From positions 310,001-374,000 of the forward strand of contig JAJLTO010000001.1 in NCBI GenBank assembly GCA_030568195.1: a DNA stretch of 64,000 nt, in the 5' to 3' direction. Shown in pieces: positions 12,301-21,862 of this stretch. The notes beneath the pieces are model-generated. The model searched no databases. It worked only from the letters and a program-made list of their open reading frames with translations, and was not told the origin of the DNA. The translations under genes were made by a program, and so were the position numbers. Each line of letters starts with the position of its first letter. Within the stretch, counting starts at the first letter, position 1. The DNA comes from Dipodascopsis uninucleata var. uninucleata (Eukaryota; Ascomycota; Lipomycetes; Lipomycetales; Lipomycetaceae).

Positions 12301-13332
12301 GAAAACAAAGCCTAGAGTATTAAAATATGACTCTACTCCACTAACAGTGCTAGAGTAGACCGGCTGGCCGTGGGTCAGCAGCGTTATTCTATCAAACAAG
12401 AAGAAGATATCCGATCGGGGTTGATGAATAGAAGTAATAAGCGTCCGTCCTTTACTTGCGAGCTTGCGCAAAGTCTTAACTAGGAGCTGTGCAGAGTACG
12501 CATCTAGTCCAGTGGTTGGCTCATCCAAAAAAAGCACTGAAGGGTTAGAGAGTAGTTCAATTCCAATCATAAGCCGACGCTTTTCACCTCCAGAGAGTCC
12601 TTTGTGGAGCGTGTCTCCAACCAACGTATCTGCACATTCTTTCAAGCCGAGCTCCAGGATAACTTCTTCCACGAGTCGCTCGCGTTCAGTAGCAGTAGTA
12701 GAGGATGGCAATCTTAAGCTTGCCGAATATTGAAGAGTTTCCCTACAGGTAAGGGAAGGTAATAGGATGTCTTGTTGAATGACATACGCATGCCTAACTC
12801 TCTGAATATTCGAATGACCGTTGAACATGACCTGACCAGAAACAGTCATATTTGAAGACTTCATTTTATTTGAAATTACATTCAGGAGTGATGTTTTACC
12901 AGAACCACTTCCTCCCAGTATAGCCATAACAGTTCCCGACGGCACATCCAGTGAAATATTGTCAAGAATCATTTTTGAGTTGTCGTTAGAGTCGTGGAAG
13001 CCAACCGTTTGCTCTTGATCGTAGTCAGGTCCAGGAGGAGTATTCTTCCGACGCCTTTTGAAAAGTCTCTCTTTTAAAGTAGTTGAAGAGACTGACAATG
13101 ACAAGTTGCGTATACTCACGTCCACAGGGTCGACCTCGTTGAACGATAGTAGAGGTCCTCTCGTATGTTCGAGAATGCCGTGCGTGTGCTTCTCGTCTAT
13201 TTGAATCCAAGTAGACGACAAATTTTCGTCTTGAGGATCACTCATTTCAACATTTGAGTCACTAGAGATGCCAATATCAGTACCAAGTTTATGCTGCGAC
13301 TCAGTCTCATAACCACTTCGCATCGTGGCCAT
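9304..13332 (-). CDS. full-size ABCG transporter, YOL075C/Roa1-like
   Basis: Intronless 1342-residue membrane protein with the order NBD-TMD-NBD-TMD. NBD1 has Walker A GGSGSGKT (140-147), signature LSGGE (246-250) and Walker B VLFLDEP (about 266). NBD2 has GPSGSGKS (763-770), ISGGE (876-880) and VLLLDEP (about 897). Each half then carries about six hydrophobic segments. Both halves have canonical catalytic motifs, unlike Pdr5-type transporters where one site is degenerate. The length and twin White-type halves match S. cerevisiae YOL075C (about 1290 aa) better than Pdr5 (about 1500 aa). It is likely an ATP-driven lipid or drug exporter; the substrate is unknown. It is divergent from the gene at 15063. 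Confidence 0.9.
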   Translation of the reverse strand: MATMRSGYETESQHKLGTDIGISSDSNVEMSDPQDENLSSTWIQIDEKHTHGILEHTRGPLLSFNEVDPVDVSIRNLSLSVSSTTLKERLFKRRRKNTPPGPDYDQEQTVGFHDSNDNSKMILDNISLDVPSGTVMAILGGSGSGKTSLLNVISNKMKSSNMTVSGQVMFNGHSNIQRVRHAYVIQQDILLPSLTCRETLQYSASLRLPSSTTATERERLVEEVILELGLKECADTLVGDTLHKGLSGGEKRRLMIGIELLSNPSVLFLDEPTTGLDAYSAQLLVKTLRKLASKGRTLITSIHQPRSDIFFLFDRITLLTHGQPVYSSTVSGVESYFNTLGFVFPKKMNPADFMIDLAAYDTRTPEKEHLSQERISKLVAHWRESAKFSAIATKPEPPPLRDARAGLWREIMVLTQRTFKITNRDRLGLGAAIVEAALLGVIAGLTFLRVDGSVAGIRSRINSIYIVIALQGYLILMYETYRLCTIDMKVFDRERRNGMVTTAGFLISRRLARLFTEDLFGPLLFSVTSYFLIGLIGSARQFFIFFCHILLQHLVNVASATLCVSLSRQYSEASLYANTIYTVQSMACGFFNQAQHMPVYVRWLRWVAYVYYGFGGLLSSQLTDYFGDCPYGDESNPECAEYTGEYNLEAFGFGKNWIAVPLVANLAIGILSYLGAYVVLTFLQVEVAAAGKKSSASEDTSLRSNRDTLEVHSEGRVQEVSIEVRDLRLIIQSRDLFLHKKEIEILRGISSYFEPGKINAILGPSGSGKSSMLNFIAQRLHSTLVSKYSLSGSILVGGHQASPNVLRSICSYVTQDDEGYLPALTVRETLRFAAELRLPSFMTRREKHQRVEELIRMMGLHDCADTLIGSELVKGISGGEKRRVSITVQLLNEPRVLLLDEPTSGLDSFTAGSILSVLQDLARKGTTVICTIHQPRSDLFSYFGNILLLAKGGRVAYSGAGGDSILSYFHNLGYEFPKLTNPADHLLDLISINLQDVESEAQTRERVDKIVAYFAEYQTSNDKKLAESAEQDSKANAHILQPAELGSLKREPASAFIATPILLRRTFIDMRRRPVILLARLGQVISYGIIIALFFSPIKSDYYGVINRIGIIQETSGLYFIGMLNNLAVYPEQRDIFYREHDDGVYGVLPFLVCYSAFEVPLEIINGFVYSALSIMVTGVNRTVDMFFVTAYAAFAITNCGESIGIAFNTLFMHSGFAANVTSLVLSIGTMMNGLMSLNMPGFFRGINWINPLKYIIVVLLNYGFDGLKFTCENEFQLADGSCSFPTGESVLKTYNIDSSKTTFLGIIIVVVFIYRLVASIILKVVRLRLDVLPSKNTELRR

Positions 13333-15062
13333 GTCTCTTTCTCAGTTCCTGTAAGATCTTAGCACATTGCCAACTAAATGTATGAGTTTTATAATAAGCC
13401 TAGTTCTTGTGCTTTCCGGATAGTTAGTAAGACTCGCAGAAAATTTAAAGAAAGCAGAATATTGGTGATCTCATCTAGTTTTCCATGGTAGTTTTATTGC
13501 CTCCCTAGAGTATTCAAGAGCGAATGCCTTTAGCATGAAAGCTCGAAGCCAAGTTGAACTAGTAGATAGTATGTGTTCATATCGTCGTATTCGTGTAAAT
13601 TTCGTGATATCATGCCCAGTTTAGTGTATCTTGCAATTATAAGCGCTATCAAGGTAATTTGGATTTTATTCACAACGTTTTAAGGATTTAGTTTACAGCG
13701 CAATCTTTTTGTTTTCTCTCGCTCTACCTATAAATAACGATTATTACCAACTTCTCAATAGAGCGATTGGCTAATTGTTGTGCCTGATGCTTGCAGTCAA
13801 GCATAGTCGTTCGGATATGCATATACTGAGCTGGTTCTCAAATGCTGGTCGGATTCCACGTGCCTGAGGGGTGAATAGGACATCGGAGAATCTCTATACG
13901 TTATCCAATTTAAAAATGCCACGCTAGCCTCCTTAGGGACAAGTCATCTCTTCTAGTAATACTCGCTTCCGGCAAATCGCTACTTTTACCCTACCCCAAA
14001 TGTGTCCTTCCGCGCTCTCAAAGTAAGGGTCTAGTAATAATATTTTGGTGTGGTTTGCCACGCTGTTGGTCGCTTTCAGATAAAGGCGCGTAAATGTCCA
14101 TCGTCTAAGGTTTTGGTGTCTGATAGCTGAGGCTCGGTAGACGCTACGCCAAGTTTAACCCTTTTCAACAATGATTTAGGCGGTGCTTCTTCTGCAATTT
14201 GTAGTCAGAATCCTTTTTTACACTACACCCTTGAAACTTACAAGGCAGCGAAAATCGAGTGAGTATCGAACCAGTGACTGGCACATTCCATAACAAACTT
14301 GCGTAGAGTTTATCTATCAAGTTCTAGATACGCGTTAGGAGTGTGTGAACAAGTAAGAGCTGACTACGACGAGATACCAAGGGCAACCGTGTCCGGAACG
14401 AGTGTACTACTTGAATCTAAAAGATTCACGTATGTATAAGTGCTTGTATTTGTACATGTGCGTAGTTGTACATAACGAGTAAGCATTGAGAGGAGTAGAG
14501 GACGCGCTTCAGAAGGTGGGTAGATAAGTTGGAGATTCGTCTTTCTCGCTGAAGGCGAGCCTTTTATTGATAGAGCCTTTGCCGTATCGGCAATTGTTTC
14601 GTGAAAATGTGATTGGCAGGGCCTATGTTGTGCAGAACTGGAAAGATATTGAACCTATACAAGCTCGGCGAGATGGAGACACTATTAGCTGCTCAATGGT
14701 ACTGGTTCACTTGCTTTGATATTAAAAATTTATAGCAAGTGGATAATGCTTACCTGGCAGACATGTGGTGCCTCTCTTTCGAGTCAGTTAGCAAATAAAT
14801 CGGACATTAGTGTAGCTAACCAATATGTATATAGGTTGTACTACTGAGTTGTTGGCTTAGCACCTCTCGTCTATTGCACTGGCTTCATTGCAATTCCTAC
14901 TTTCGCTTTCAGAATAAATCTTGACAAAGTAGAACAGATACATTTGCAACCTAAAAAAGTCTAAAGCAGCTTGTTAGAGTTATAAGGTCTGATCAATCAG
15001 TACTCCATACCAGTCGTGTTCGAGATTTCTTGTAATCTTGTCGACCATCGTCCGAGTTCGCT
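13333..15062. other. divergent promoter region, 1.7 kb
   Basis: Non-coding sequence between the ABCG gene (minus) and the zinc-domain gene (plus). It holds a CACGTG box (13857-13862) followed five bases later by AGGGG (13867-13871), the core of a fungal stress-response element. I see no credible gene, tRNA or transposon. Confidence 0.5.
13857..13871. promoter_or_regulatory. CACGTG box next to an AGGGG stress element
   Basis: CACGTG (bHLH E-box/G-box) at 13857-13862 and AGGGG (STRE core) at 13867-13871 lie together about 525 bp upstream of the ABCG transporter and 1.2 kb upstream of the divergent gene. Both are short motifs, so function is only suggested. Confidence 0.3.
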
Positions 15063-16640
15063 ATGGCTAATAAGGAAGAAAATCCTTCAATTGCGAAGGC
15101 TTTTGAAAGCGTTATCAGTCCTGAAGATATAAGGATAGACGATACTGGCTTGTCAGCTTCTGTGGACGATGTAGACATGGATATGGATGTTAATGTAGAT
15201 TCATCCCTAGGTGGAACTGATAGGACGTGCTCCAGATGCAAACTAGAGCGTCCTCCAGAGGCATTCGCAAAGCCGATTGGAAAGCCAGGTCAGTATAAAT
15301 ATTGCTCGCATTGCCGGGCTTTAAGCAGACAGCATACTACGGAAACACGTAAAAGAAAACGCGAACAGTCCTCCAATAATATGGGAGGAGTAATAGTGGG
15401 ATTTGGAATTGGAGATGGTAATGACGCGCATTCTACTGTCAATTCCAATGACGGCCTGAATAGCAGAAGGATTTTTATTCATACTCTAGAGGAATTCGTA
15501 CAGAGATTTCCAACCTCAGAGGATCATTTTGAGACTCTTGCTGGAAATGACTCGAATGGTGTGAGCAGTTCAGATGTTGGCATTGATACTTCTAATAGCG
15601 GCATCAATGCCAACCAAAGTGAAATTACTAATGGAAAGAAAAATGATAATGATGATAACCACAATTCGGATATAAATGCTCCCACAGTGTCTGCAAATTT
15701 TATTTTGTCTAGTGACTTATCTATGGATGGTGGACAAACTACGATCGCAGATGAGCTACGAGGTGTTGAATCAGAACCGGTCGCATTATTCAAAAAGATT
15801 GTGCAAATAATATATGAAACAACGGGATTTTTCTTTTCTCGGAGGGCACGCTCAAAGACTGGAAAATCTTTTAGGACACAGTATGTCTGCTCACAAGTAG
15901 CAGATACTTCTAATACGCGAGAAGTGCGTGAGGCTCCGAAGCGTGCTCGCACGCGTCGCCAATTATTTGATTGTCATGGAAGATTAATTATTTCTGCTTC
16001 CATTTCTGATCTTACGGTATCTGTCAAGTACTCACATAAGCTTGTTCACGGGTCAGTTGTTAGACGACGATATCTGTCAGATGCTGCGAAGCAATTTATA
16101 TTTGAAAACAGACATAAGCCGCTATCGACAATTTTTAACGGCATAAAGGAGCGTTATCTCCTGGATCCTTCAAATCCAGACTTTGACATTTCACAGATAA
16201 CTCGTAAACAAGTGTATATTTATGTCAGACGATTAGAATCTACGCCTGGTGACCACAATAGAGTGTCTTTAGCTGAAGATATTAACACATCTGGAACTGC
16301 CTCACCAAGGGCTCTAGATGGAATTCTTGTACCAACGAACGATCTAACTTCCATCGAAAACAATATAACGGAGAAAGATAGAAGAGATAAAAATGAGTCA
16401 GAGCTAAGTAATTCTGATGATGTTGTGGCAGCTATTGAGAATGCGACAGCTGCTACTAGCAGATCAATGGACATCGAAGACAACAATAACCATGCCGTGA
16501 TAGCTAATGCGCCGAATAGGAGTAAAGGTAGTAGAAAAAATTCGAATAGTGATAGAAACAATAATACGGAAGAAAAAGGTGGTGCGCTTCCCGTCAGCTC
16601 AATACCTGCAATTCCAATCAACGGAAGCAAGAACTCCTAA
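15063..16640 (+). CDS. protein with Stc1-like zinc knuckle and MULE/FAR1-like DNA-binding domain
   Basis: Intronless 525-residue protein; I recognise no named orthologue. Residues 56-84 form a C-x2-C (CSRC) and C-x2-C (CSHC) pair around a P-P-x-A-F core, resembling Stc1-type or related small fungal zinc modules. An acidic, Asn/Ser-rich stretch follows. Residues about 240-395 look like the WRKY-GCM1/FAR1 type of domain found next to MULE transposases: FFFSRRARSKTG, then Cys276, Cys304 in FDCHGRL, and His325/His329 in SHKLVH, then a helical part ending KQVYIYVRRLE. There is no DDE catalytic region. The C-terminus is low in complexity. It may be a host DNA-binding protein built from a transposase-derived domain. 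Domain assignment is from pattern memory only. Confidence 0.7.
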   Translation: MANKEENPSIAKAFESVISPEDIRIDDTGLSASVDDVDMDMDVNVDSSLGGTDRTCSRCKLERPPEAFAKPIGKPGQYKYCSHCRALSRQHTTETRKRKREQSSNNMGGVIVGFGIGDGNDAHSTVNSNDGLNSRRIFIHTLEEFVQRFPTSEDHFETLAGNDSNGVSSSDVGIDTSNSGINANQSEITNGKKNDNDDNHNSDINAPTVSANFILSSDLSMDGGQTTIADELRGVESEPVALFKKIVQIIYETTGFFFSRRARSKTGKSFRTQYVCSQVADTSNTREVREAPKRARTRRQLFDCHGRLIISASISDLTVSVKYSHKLVHGSVVRRRYLSDAAKQFIFENRHKPLSTIFNGIKERYLLDPSNPDFDISQITRKQVYIYVRRLESTPGDHNRVSLAEDINTSGTASPRALDGILVPTNDLTSIENNITEKDRRDKNESELSNSDDVVAAIENATAATSRSMDIEDNNNHAVIANAPNRSKGSRKNSNSDRNNNTEEKGGALPVSSIPAIPINGSKNS

Positions 16641-17531
16641 GATGAAAAAATTAGTGTCTGTGTTTTCAAGGGACATAACTAGGTTATAGGATTTGCTTCA
16701 ACAGCCTATAAACTAAATTTCATGTAAGAATACGGAACCTTTGTGGAGATAGTTAAATTATTGTATTATTAATTTATGTTTTATATTTTATGGTCACTTT
16801 AATTATCGTCTATGGTATTTCTGATGTGTTTTTAGCTTACATCGTTGTCTTTCTTGCCAGTGCCAATCTCCATAAATTTTTGAAGATCACTTATTGTCAT
16901 TAGAGGCACCTCTTACCATATTAATGCACTGTTAATACTGCGTGATACTGTTATTCTCATAGCTTAAGGTTCGTTTAGTTGATGTGGGTATTTTGGTTGT
17001 GCGTTCACCCATGATTAAACCATTTGTCATGATGTACATGGCGCCTGTCTCTAAAGCTAATTATGCAAACTATAATGATTACCACTTGACAAGATGCCTA
17101 CTATTAGTCTCGCATTCTCCATGCATTCTCTATGCCATATTTCATTTCCTTTCGATACTGATATCATGATTCTGGATGTTAAGATATAGTATATCAAAAT
17201 TCATTTATTTAGCATCTAGCCGTAACGAATAATACATGTAAGCAAAGGGCACAACTGCCTAAGAGTAAATCAAAGAAACTCCGAATTTATGAGCAAAAAG
17301 AGGATAATATTAAGTATAGAGCAACAGAAAGTTAGATGACACTAGGTACATGAAAATAATCTAGAACAAAAAAAAAGCACGTTAACACAGATACGACAAA
17401 AATGGCAACCTCTTCATTAGATCATATCGGATTCGTATATATTTATATATACTATTTTTCTTCTCATAACAGAAGTTCTCCTATATTTTTTAGTATCTAC
17501 TGACTGATAGTACATACTTGTAGCTCTATTA
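16641..17531. other. convergent intergenic region
   Basis: About 890 bp of AT-rich DNA between the 3' ends of the zinc-domain gene and the Fig1-type gene. Several polyadenylation-like AT stretches are visible. No gene was recognised. Confidence 0.6.
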
Positions 17532-18713
17532 TTACTCAGCTATAACGACAGTTTCAGCTCGACTGTTGATTGTAACAAAGAAGTAGATACCGATAACCGT
17601 AATAGTCATCAATGCAAAAGAGAACCAGCCAAGAATCATAGCATTTGCTCCGACTCCAGTAGTGAGGACACCATTAGTAATGCTCGTAGTTGAACTTGAC
17701 GCTGATACACTAGCAGTGTGTTGCCATAGTACTGAGATTAAAATTAGAAGTGTAGAGAGGAAGCAGACAAAAGTTGAAGCACTTTTCAGTAAAGGTGGGT
17801 ACGGCAGAATTAGTACGAATACTATGAATGCCAGTGCGGCTGCCGCAATCAAGAGATATGGAAATACGATCTTCTCTCTAAATGTTTGGGCAAGATGCAG
17901 AATATTGAGTGGATCTTCCGCAGCGGTAAGCTGCTCTGCAAGAGCTGTGGCATTCTCTGAACAGAGCCAAGAAGCAGGATTATTGGTCATACATATACCT
18001 ATATAAAATAACGTTAGAAATTATTCTCGCTGTAATATTATAAGGAAAGAGGCGAGTAAACACTCTTCTTACCAAAAAATCCAATTCGCACCTCGTAGGT
18101 GGTAACGCCAACCAAACCAGCAAGTCCAGTGCTGATTGCAGGATTAACGATAGTCGAATCGTCCGAAATTTGATATACCGTCCCGTCATTATAAGCCACA
18201 TGGAGAAGATATATGTTTGGGATAATACTGAATGATGACGAACATCCTGCCAGTAGAAGTGCTATATTAATAATTCATAATAAACGTTAGTAAACCTTTA
18301 TCTATAGCCAACAATGTATATATCTCTATATTACTCGAATTTGACAGCAGAACTTACAAATCAGAATAATTGATATCACTAAGAAAATAATAAAGACATG
18401 TCGAGGACGAATAAACGTCAAATCTAGAATTATTAAATGTTAGAACCACAGCCATCGGAATGTACAGCCTGTCTGCTCTGTCTCTCACAAGCTACGTTTA
18501 CTTTTACTGCCACCATTGCGAAGAGTTCATTCAATTCTTTTTCCTGATTATAGTCTCGAAAAATTCTTGTTCAAAACTGAATAGCATAACAAGTAACGTC
18601 TCTATAAATGTATATATTCTCAAGCTCTATTTCTCCCTTTGTTTTCATTTTACCACTCTTCCTTCGACACCTGTCTCTCACGTACTAAAAAATTCCACTT
18701 TAATGGTAGGCAT
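17532..18713 (-). CDS. FIG1: Fig1-family membrane protein, four exons
   Basis: Exons on the minus strand: 18686-18713, 18358-18423, 18073-18261 and 17532-17998; total 249 residues. All introns have GT-AG ends and CTAAC-type branch sites. The joined protein has a first membrane segment (VFIIFLVISIILI), an outer loop after LLLAGCSSS, the family block TTYEVRIGFFGICMTNN ending in WLCS, and three further membrane segments. The last shows LWQHTASVSASS and GANAMILGWFSF, typical of Fig1. Fig1 proteins sit in the plasma membrane and assist Ca2+ influx and membrane fusion during mating or hyphal growth. The first exon (MPTIKVEFF) is short and its start is the least certain part. Confidence 0.8.
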
Positions 18714-19237
18714 ATCGCTGCCATCAAACGTTGATCCAGAGGGAAAGCCAACAAATCAGTACGATAAGCTCCTCCCAGTAAAGCTTTAGTCTCAACCCAA
18801 GTACCGGAAAAAAACAATGCACACAGTAGCTTGATATTCTCTCAAAATTTCAGTCTCTTTTTGCCGTCTTTTATTCTCAGAAAATAGTGAATTCAACACA
18901 AGTAATAGAACAATTCCGAATTGAAAAAATTAGACGAAGAGCATCTTGAAAGAACAAGATCATGGTGGATTATATCCTTCACCATATGTCAATAATGAGC
19001 AAGAAGTAAACAAAAACATACTACTCCAGGAAATCATATAGGTTAACTCAATGGAAGATTCATTCGATTAGTATCTTCGTCTAGCTTCACTCTCCAAGCC
19101 ACTTTTATGTCCTTAGGTATATTTTTGCTCTTGTCTTGCATCTTCTATTCTAAAACAAGGTGTTTTTTACTGCTTAGCAGCACCAGCGTTGTCTGTGCGA
19201 GGCGTAGTGAATGTTAGAGTTTTGCTAGCCTGCATTT

Positions 19238-19288
19238 CACGTGACAGAGAGTGTTGCTACGACAACACTTTTTTTTCCTGCTATAAAA
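19238..19288 (+). promoter_or_regulatory. CACGTG, hairpin with T8, and TATAAAA in tandem
   Basis: CACGTG (19238-19243) is followed by a 7-bp-arm hairpin AGTGTTG/CAACACT (19250-19269), a run of eight T (19269-19276) and TATAAAA (19282-19288). The hairpin plus T-run looks like a pol III terminator and the TATA box like the start of a new unit. No gene can be assigned to either side. Confidence 0.3.
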
Positions 19289-19559
19289 GCTACTCTTATG
19301 CCTTAGTACCTAGATCTATAGCTCGTATTATTATATTTAATATTTTATCGATTTCCTTACTAATATAGGAAGCGTAGAGAGGGCTTCATACCGAGATCTG
19401 CTAGTGTCTGTCGTTATGTCTGCGATGGGTCTTCTAGTATATTTTGGCGATATGAAGCTGCAGACATTATATTACAACCATGCGGGAAGAAAAGAGTATG
19501 ACAAAGAAATTGGATAATAACAGATATAAACTCTAAGATATTAGGTCTTCAGTAGCAGA

Positions 19560-19830
19560 TCTATCAACAGAGCTAAGAAAGACATATATAAACTTACGAA
19601 CAAGAGCTAGTTCTGGCAATAGGAGCCTGCCTACTTCTAATAAACGACTGCCAGACGAGAAGTAAATAATAACTCCTACCTAGCTGAAATAGCGTCTCCC
19701 TGACGACTGCAATAGAAAGGAAGGATATATATCTCTCTAAACTTAGCATAGTTACTAGGGTAATTAAGCTATATAACATAAACAACCGGATGTAGTAGAG
19801 CTGTAGGCCTAGTTCACGAGATAGCAATAA
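19560..19830 (+). mobile_element. possible degraded LINE 3' end (RNase H-like)
   Basis: A stop-rich plus-strand stretch translates piecewise to TELRKTYINLRTRASS, then AIGACLLL, then ERKDIYLS. That order and spacing recall the closing part of fungal LINE polyproteins (a LRK..RASS..RTG-IGL..FL block, then a C-x-C...ETxxH block). It is at best a short, heavily decayed remnant. The match is weak and made from memory. Confidence 0.25.
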
Positions 19831-20272
19831 CTAAATATCTGTTGTAACGGAAGCAACGTCAGAAGTTCTCTTACAAAAGATCTTGTAGGCATAGCCAATA
19901 TGCGAGCATGTAGTATTAAACTCAGCTCATTTTAATGTTTAGCTGTCTATACCTTAGTCACTTCGTCGCTAGAAAAAACAATATGGTTGGGGTAGACAGT
20001 ACACGCAGTCAAAATCACACAAACAAGACGAAATATAACATAATAACAGTAATTATAATATTCATATTATATATCTATAGATATCTAAATTAACAGCTAT
20101 TGTGACAATGAACACCCTCAAAGCAATCAGACCTAATGAAATGAAACTATAACATTAAACCAAATGTAAAAATGGTCAATAGTCAAATTAAATTCTTATG
20201 AGTATATTAACATAAGCGGATATCATGGACTACATATACACAAAATATCAAATGAACAACAACAATTATTTT

Positions 20273-21862
20273 CTATCGCTTGAAATATTTATACTCGAAA
20301 GGACGAGTAATGATATATCCGACAAAACTGAATCCAATAGCAAGTTCAAATCCAAGATCAGCATATGAATCCTTGGCAAGTGGACCTGTCCACCAGGTTT
20401 GATACATTCCAACAACAATACCAGCAACACCACACAAAAAGGCAAAGATTCCAGCAATGCCCACAGGAAGCTTGCTTGGTTTGTCAATATCCTCAATACG
20501 ATAATTGGAAAACGACTTTCGAAACAAGTAGTGCTCTGTAATGATTATGGTCTCGTAAATGGCCACCCAGTATCCTATAAGGTTCATGAAATTACTCATA
20601 TAAGACTCGAAGTTGTAGTATGCTCCCATAGAGATTCCGTAAAAAACGCATGTTCCAACAACAGTCAAGACGATACGCGGAATGTATGCAAAGTAGTGTG
20701 AAACAGTCTGAACAGAGAAGGCAAGTGAGTAGATATTAGCGCAATTGACAGTAATAGTAGACAAGGCAAGGATCACCAAGCAAAATTCACCGAAACCATT
20801 AAGAGCGTTAGGAACGAGAAGACCATAAAGCAGACCGCCAGTACCATTGTCCGCATATCGGGCTGCAAGATCATCAGAAGTTAAGGTGGTACAAATAATA
20901 GCAGCGCCAAGAATACCAGTGAATATCAATGGTATAGCAAGCGCACCCAAGATAACAAAAAATAGCTTTGTTTTATTTGTATTCTTCTTCTGGTACACAC
21001 AGTAATCGCAAGCATATGGAGCCCAACCAGTGGCACCTCCAAATACAGTTGCACCAAATGAGAGCACGTTACCAGCTTCGAGCTTGCCAGTTCCAAGGGT
21101 ACCAGTAGTGAACGCACCGGAAAGCTTAACACGCGCAATGACAACCATAAAGATAGCAAAAACTGGAATCCAGCAGAATCTCTCATATCTGTGAATGAGG
21201 TTATAACCGAAAACAGTAATAACCAAGGTAGCCAGTGCGACAATTAACATACCAGCCCATGTGGGAAGTGCACCATTGTTAAGTGAACTGAAAATCTCAG
21301 CGGCGACAATGGTGTTCAAAGCACTCCAGCCAACACAGGCAATGGTGTTAAGAACAGCATAAATCTTGACACCATGATAACCAAACCAGTATCTAGACAT
21401 AATCATTTGTCGGAAGCCATAATCTGGAGCAAACATAGCCAAGAAGGCACAAGGAATACAGCCGAGAGTGTTGAAAAAGATCTGAACAAGTACAGAATCC
21501 CAGAATGTAAGACCGTACACGGAGACACCAAGAGCACCGATAGTCACAGGTGGGAAGACCATATTGGTGGCCCACCAGAAATATGCAGGCGTCCAAACGC
21601 TCTTGTCAGAACGTTCATCCTCGGGAACCCGCTCGATACCTCGAGCCTCCATCTTCATCTTTAAAGCATAACGCTGAACAACGCCAGCAAAACCTCCTTT
21701 GTGAGCCAAGTCCTGCTGGTGCGGAGCGAACTCCTCTACCTCACCGAAGGAAGTATCTTCAGGAGAAACTACAACATCGTAGTCTTCCGAAATGATTTTC
21801 TTTTCGTTCTTCTCTTCGTAGTCTTCAGAGCTAGAATAGTTCGCCATGATGCTCTCTATCAA
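20273..21862 (-). CDS. FCY2: purine-cytosine permease, NCS1 family (Fcy2-like)
   Basis: Intronless 529-residue transporter. A hydrophilic, acidic N-terminus of about 95 residues with KGGFAGVVQRYALKMKMEARGIERV is the usual NCS1 lead-in. SVWTPAYFWWATNMVFPPVTIGALG marks the first membrane segment, and about twelve segments follow. A signature SRYWFGYHG lies between segments 3 and 4, and GWAPYACDYCVYQ sits where substrate-site residues are known in the family. It should import cytosine and purines by proton symport at the plasma membrane. A second Met (MANYSSSED) five codons in could be the true start. The upstream region contains a strong bZIP-type palindrome at 22957. Confidence 0.92.
   Translation of the reverse strand: MIESIMANYSSSEDYEEKNEKKIISEDYDVVVSPEDTSFGEVEEFAPHQQDLAHKGGFAGVVQRYALKMKMEARGIERVPEDERSDKSVWTPAYFWWATNMVFPPVTIGALGVSVYGLTFWDSVLVQIFFNTLGCIPCAFLAMFAPDYGFRQMIMSRYWFGYHGVKIYAVLNTIACVGWSALNTIVAAEIFSSLNNGALPTWAGMLIVALATLVITVFGYNLIHRYERFCWIPVFAIFMVVIARVKLSGAFTTGTLGTGKLEAGNVLSFGATVFGGATGWAPYACDYCVYQKKNTNKTKLFFVILGALAIPLIFTGILGAAIICTTLTSDDLAARYADNGTGGLLYGLLVPNALNGFGEFCLVILALSTITVNCANIYSLAFSVQTVSHYFAYIPRIVLTVVGTCVFYGISMGAYYNFESYMSNFMNLIGYWVAIYETIIITEHYLFRKSFSNYRIEDIDKPSKLPVGIAGIFAFLCGVAGIVVGMYQTWWTGPLAKDSYADLGFELAIGFSFVGYIITRPFEYKYFKR

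Larger units (their letters stand above)
18714..20272. other. intergenic, with promoter-like cluster and a possible LINE relic
   Basis: About 1.56 kb between the start of the Fig1-type gene and the 3' end of the permease gene. It holds a CACGTG/hairpin/T-run/TATA cluster (19238-19288) and a stretch near 19560-19830 that faintly resembles the RNase H end of fungal LINEs. No intact gene was recognised. Confidence 0.45.

Noticed and set aside
14241-14330. Possible minus-strand tRNA B-box (GGTTCGATACT)
   Set aside because: No matching A-box, acceptor stem or T-run around it.
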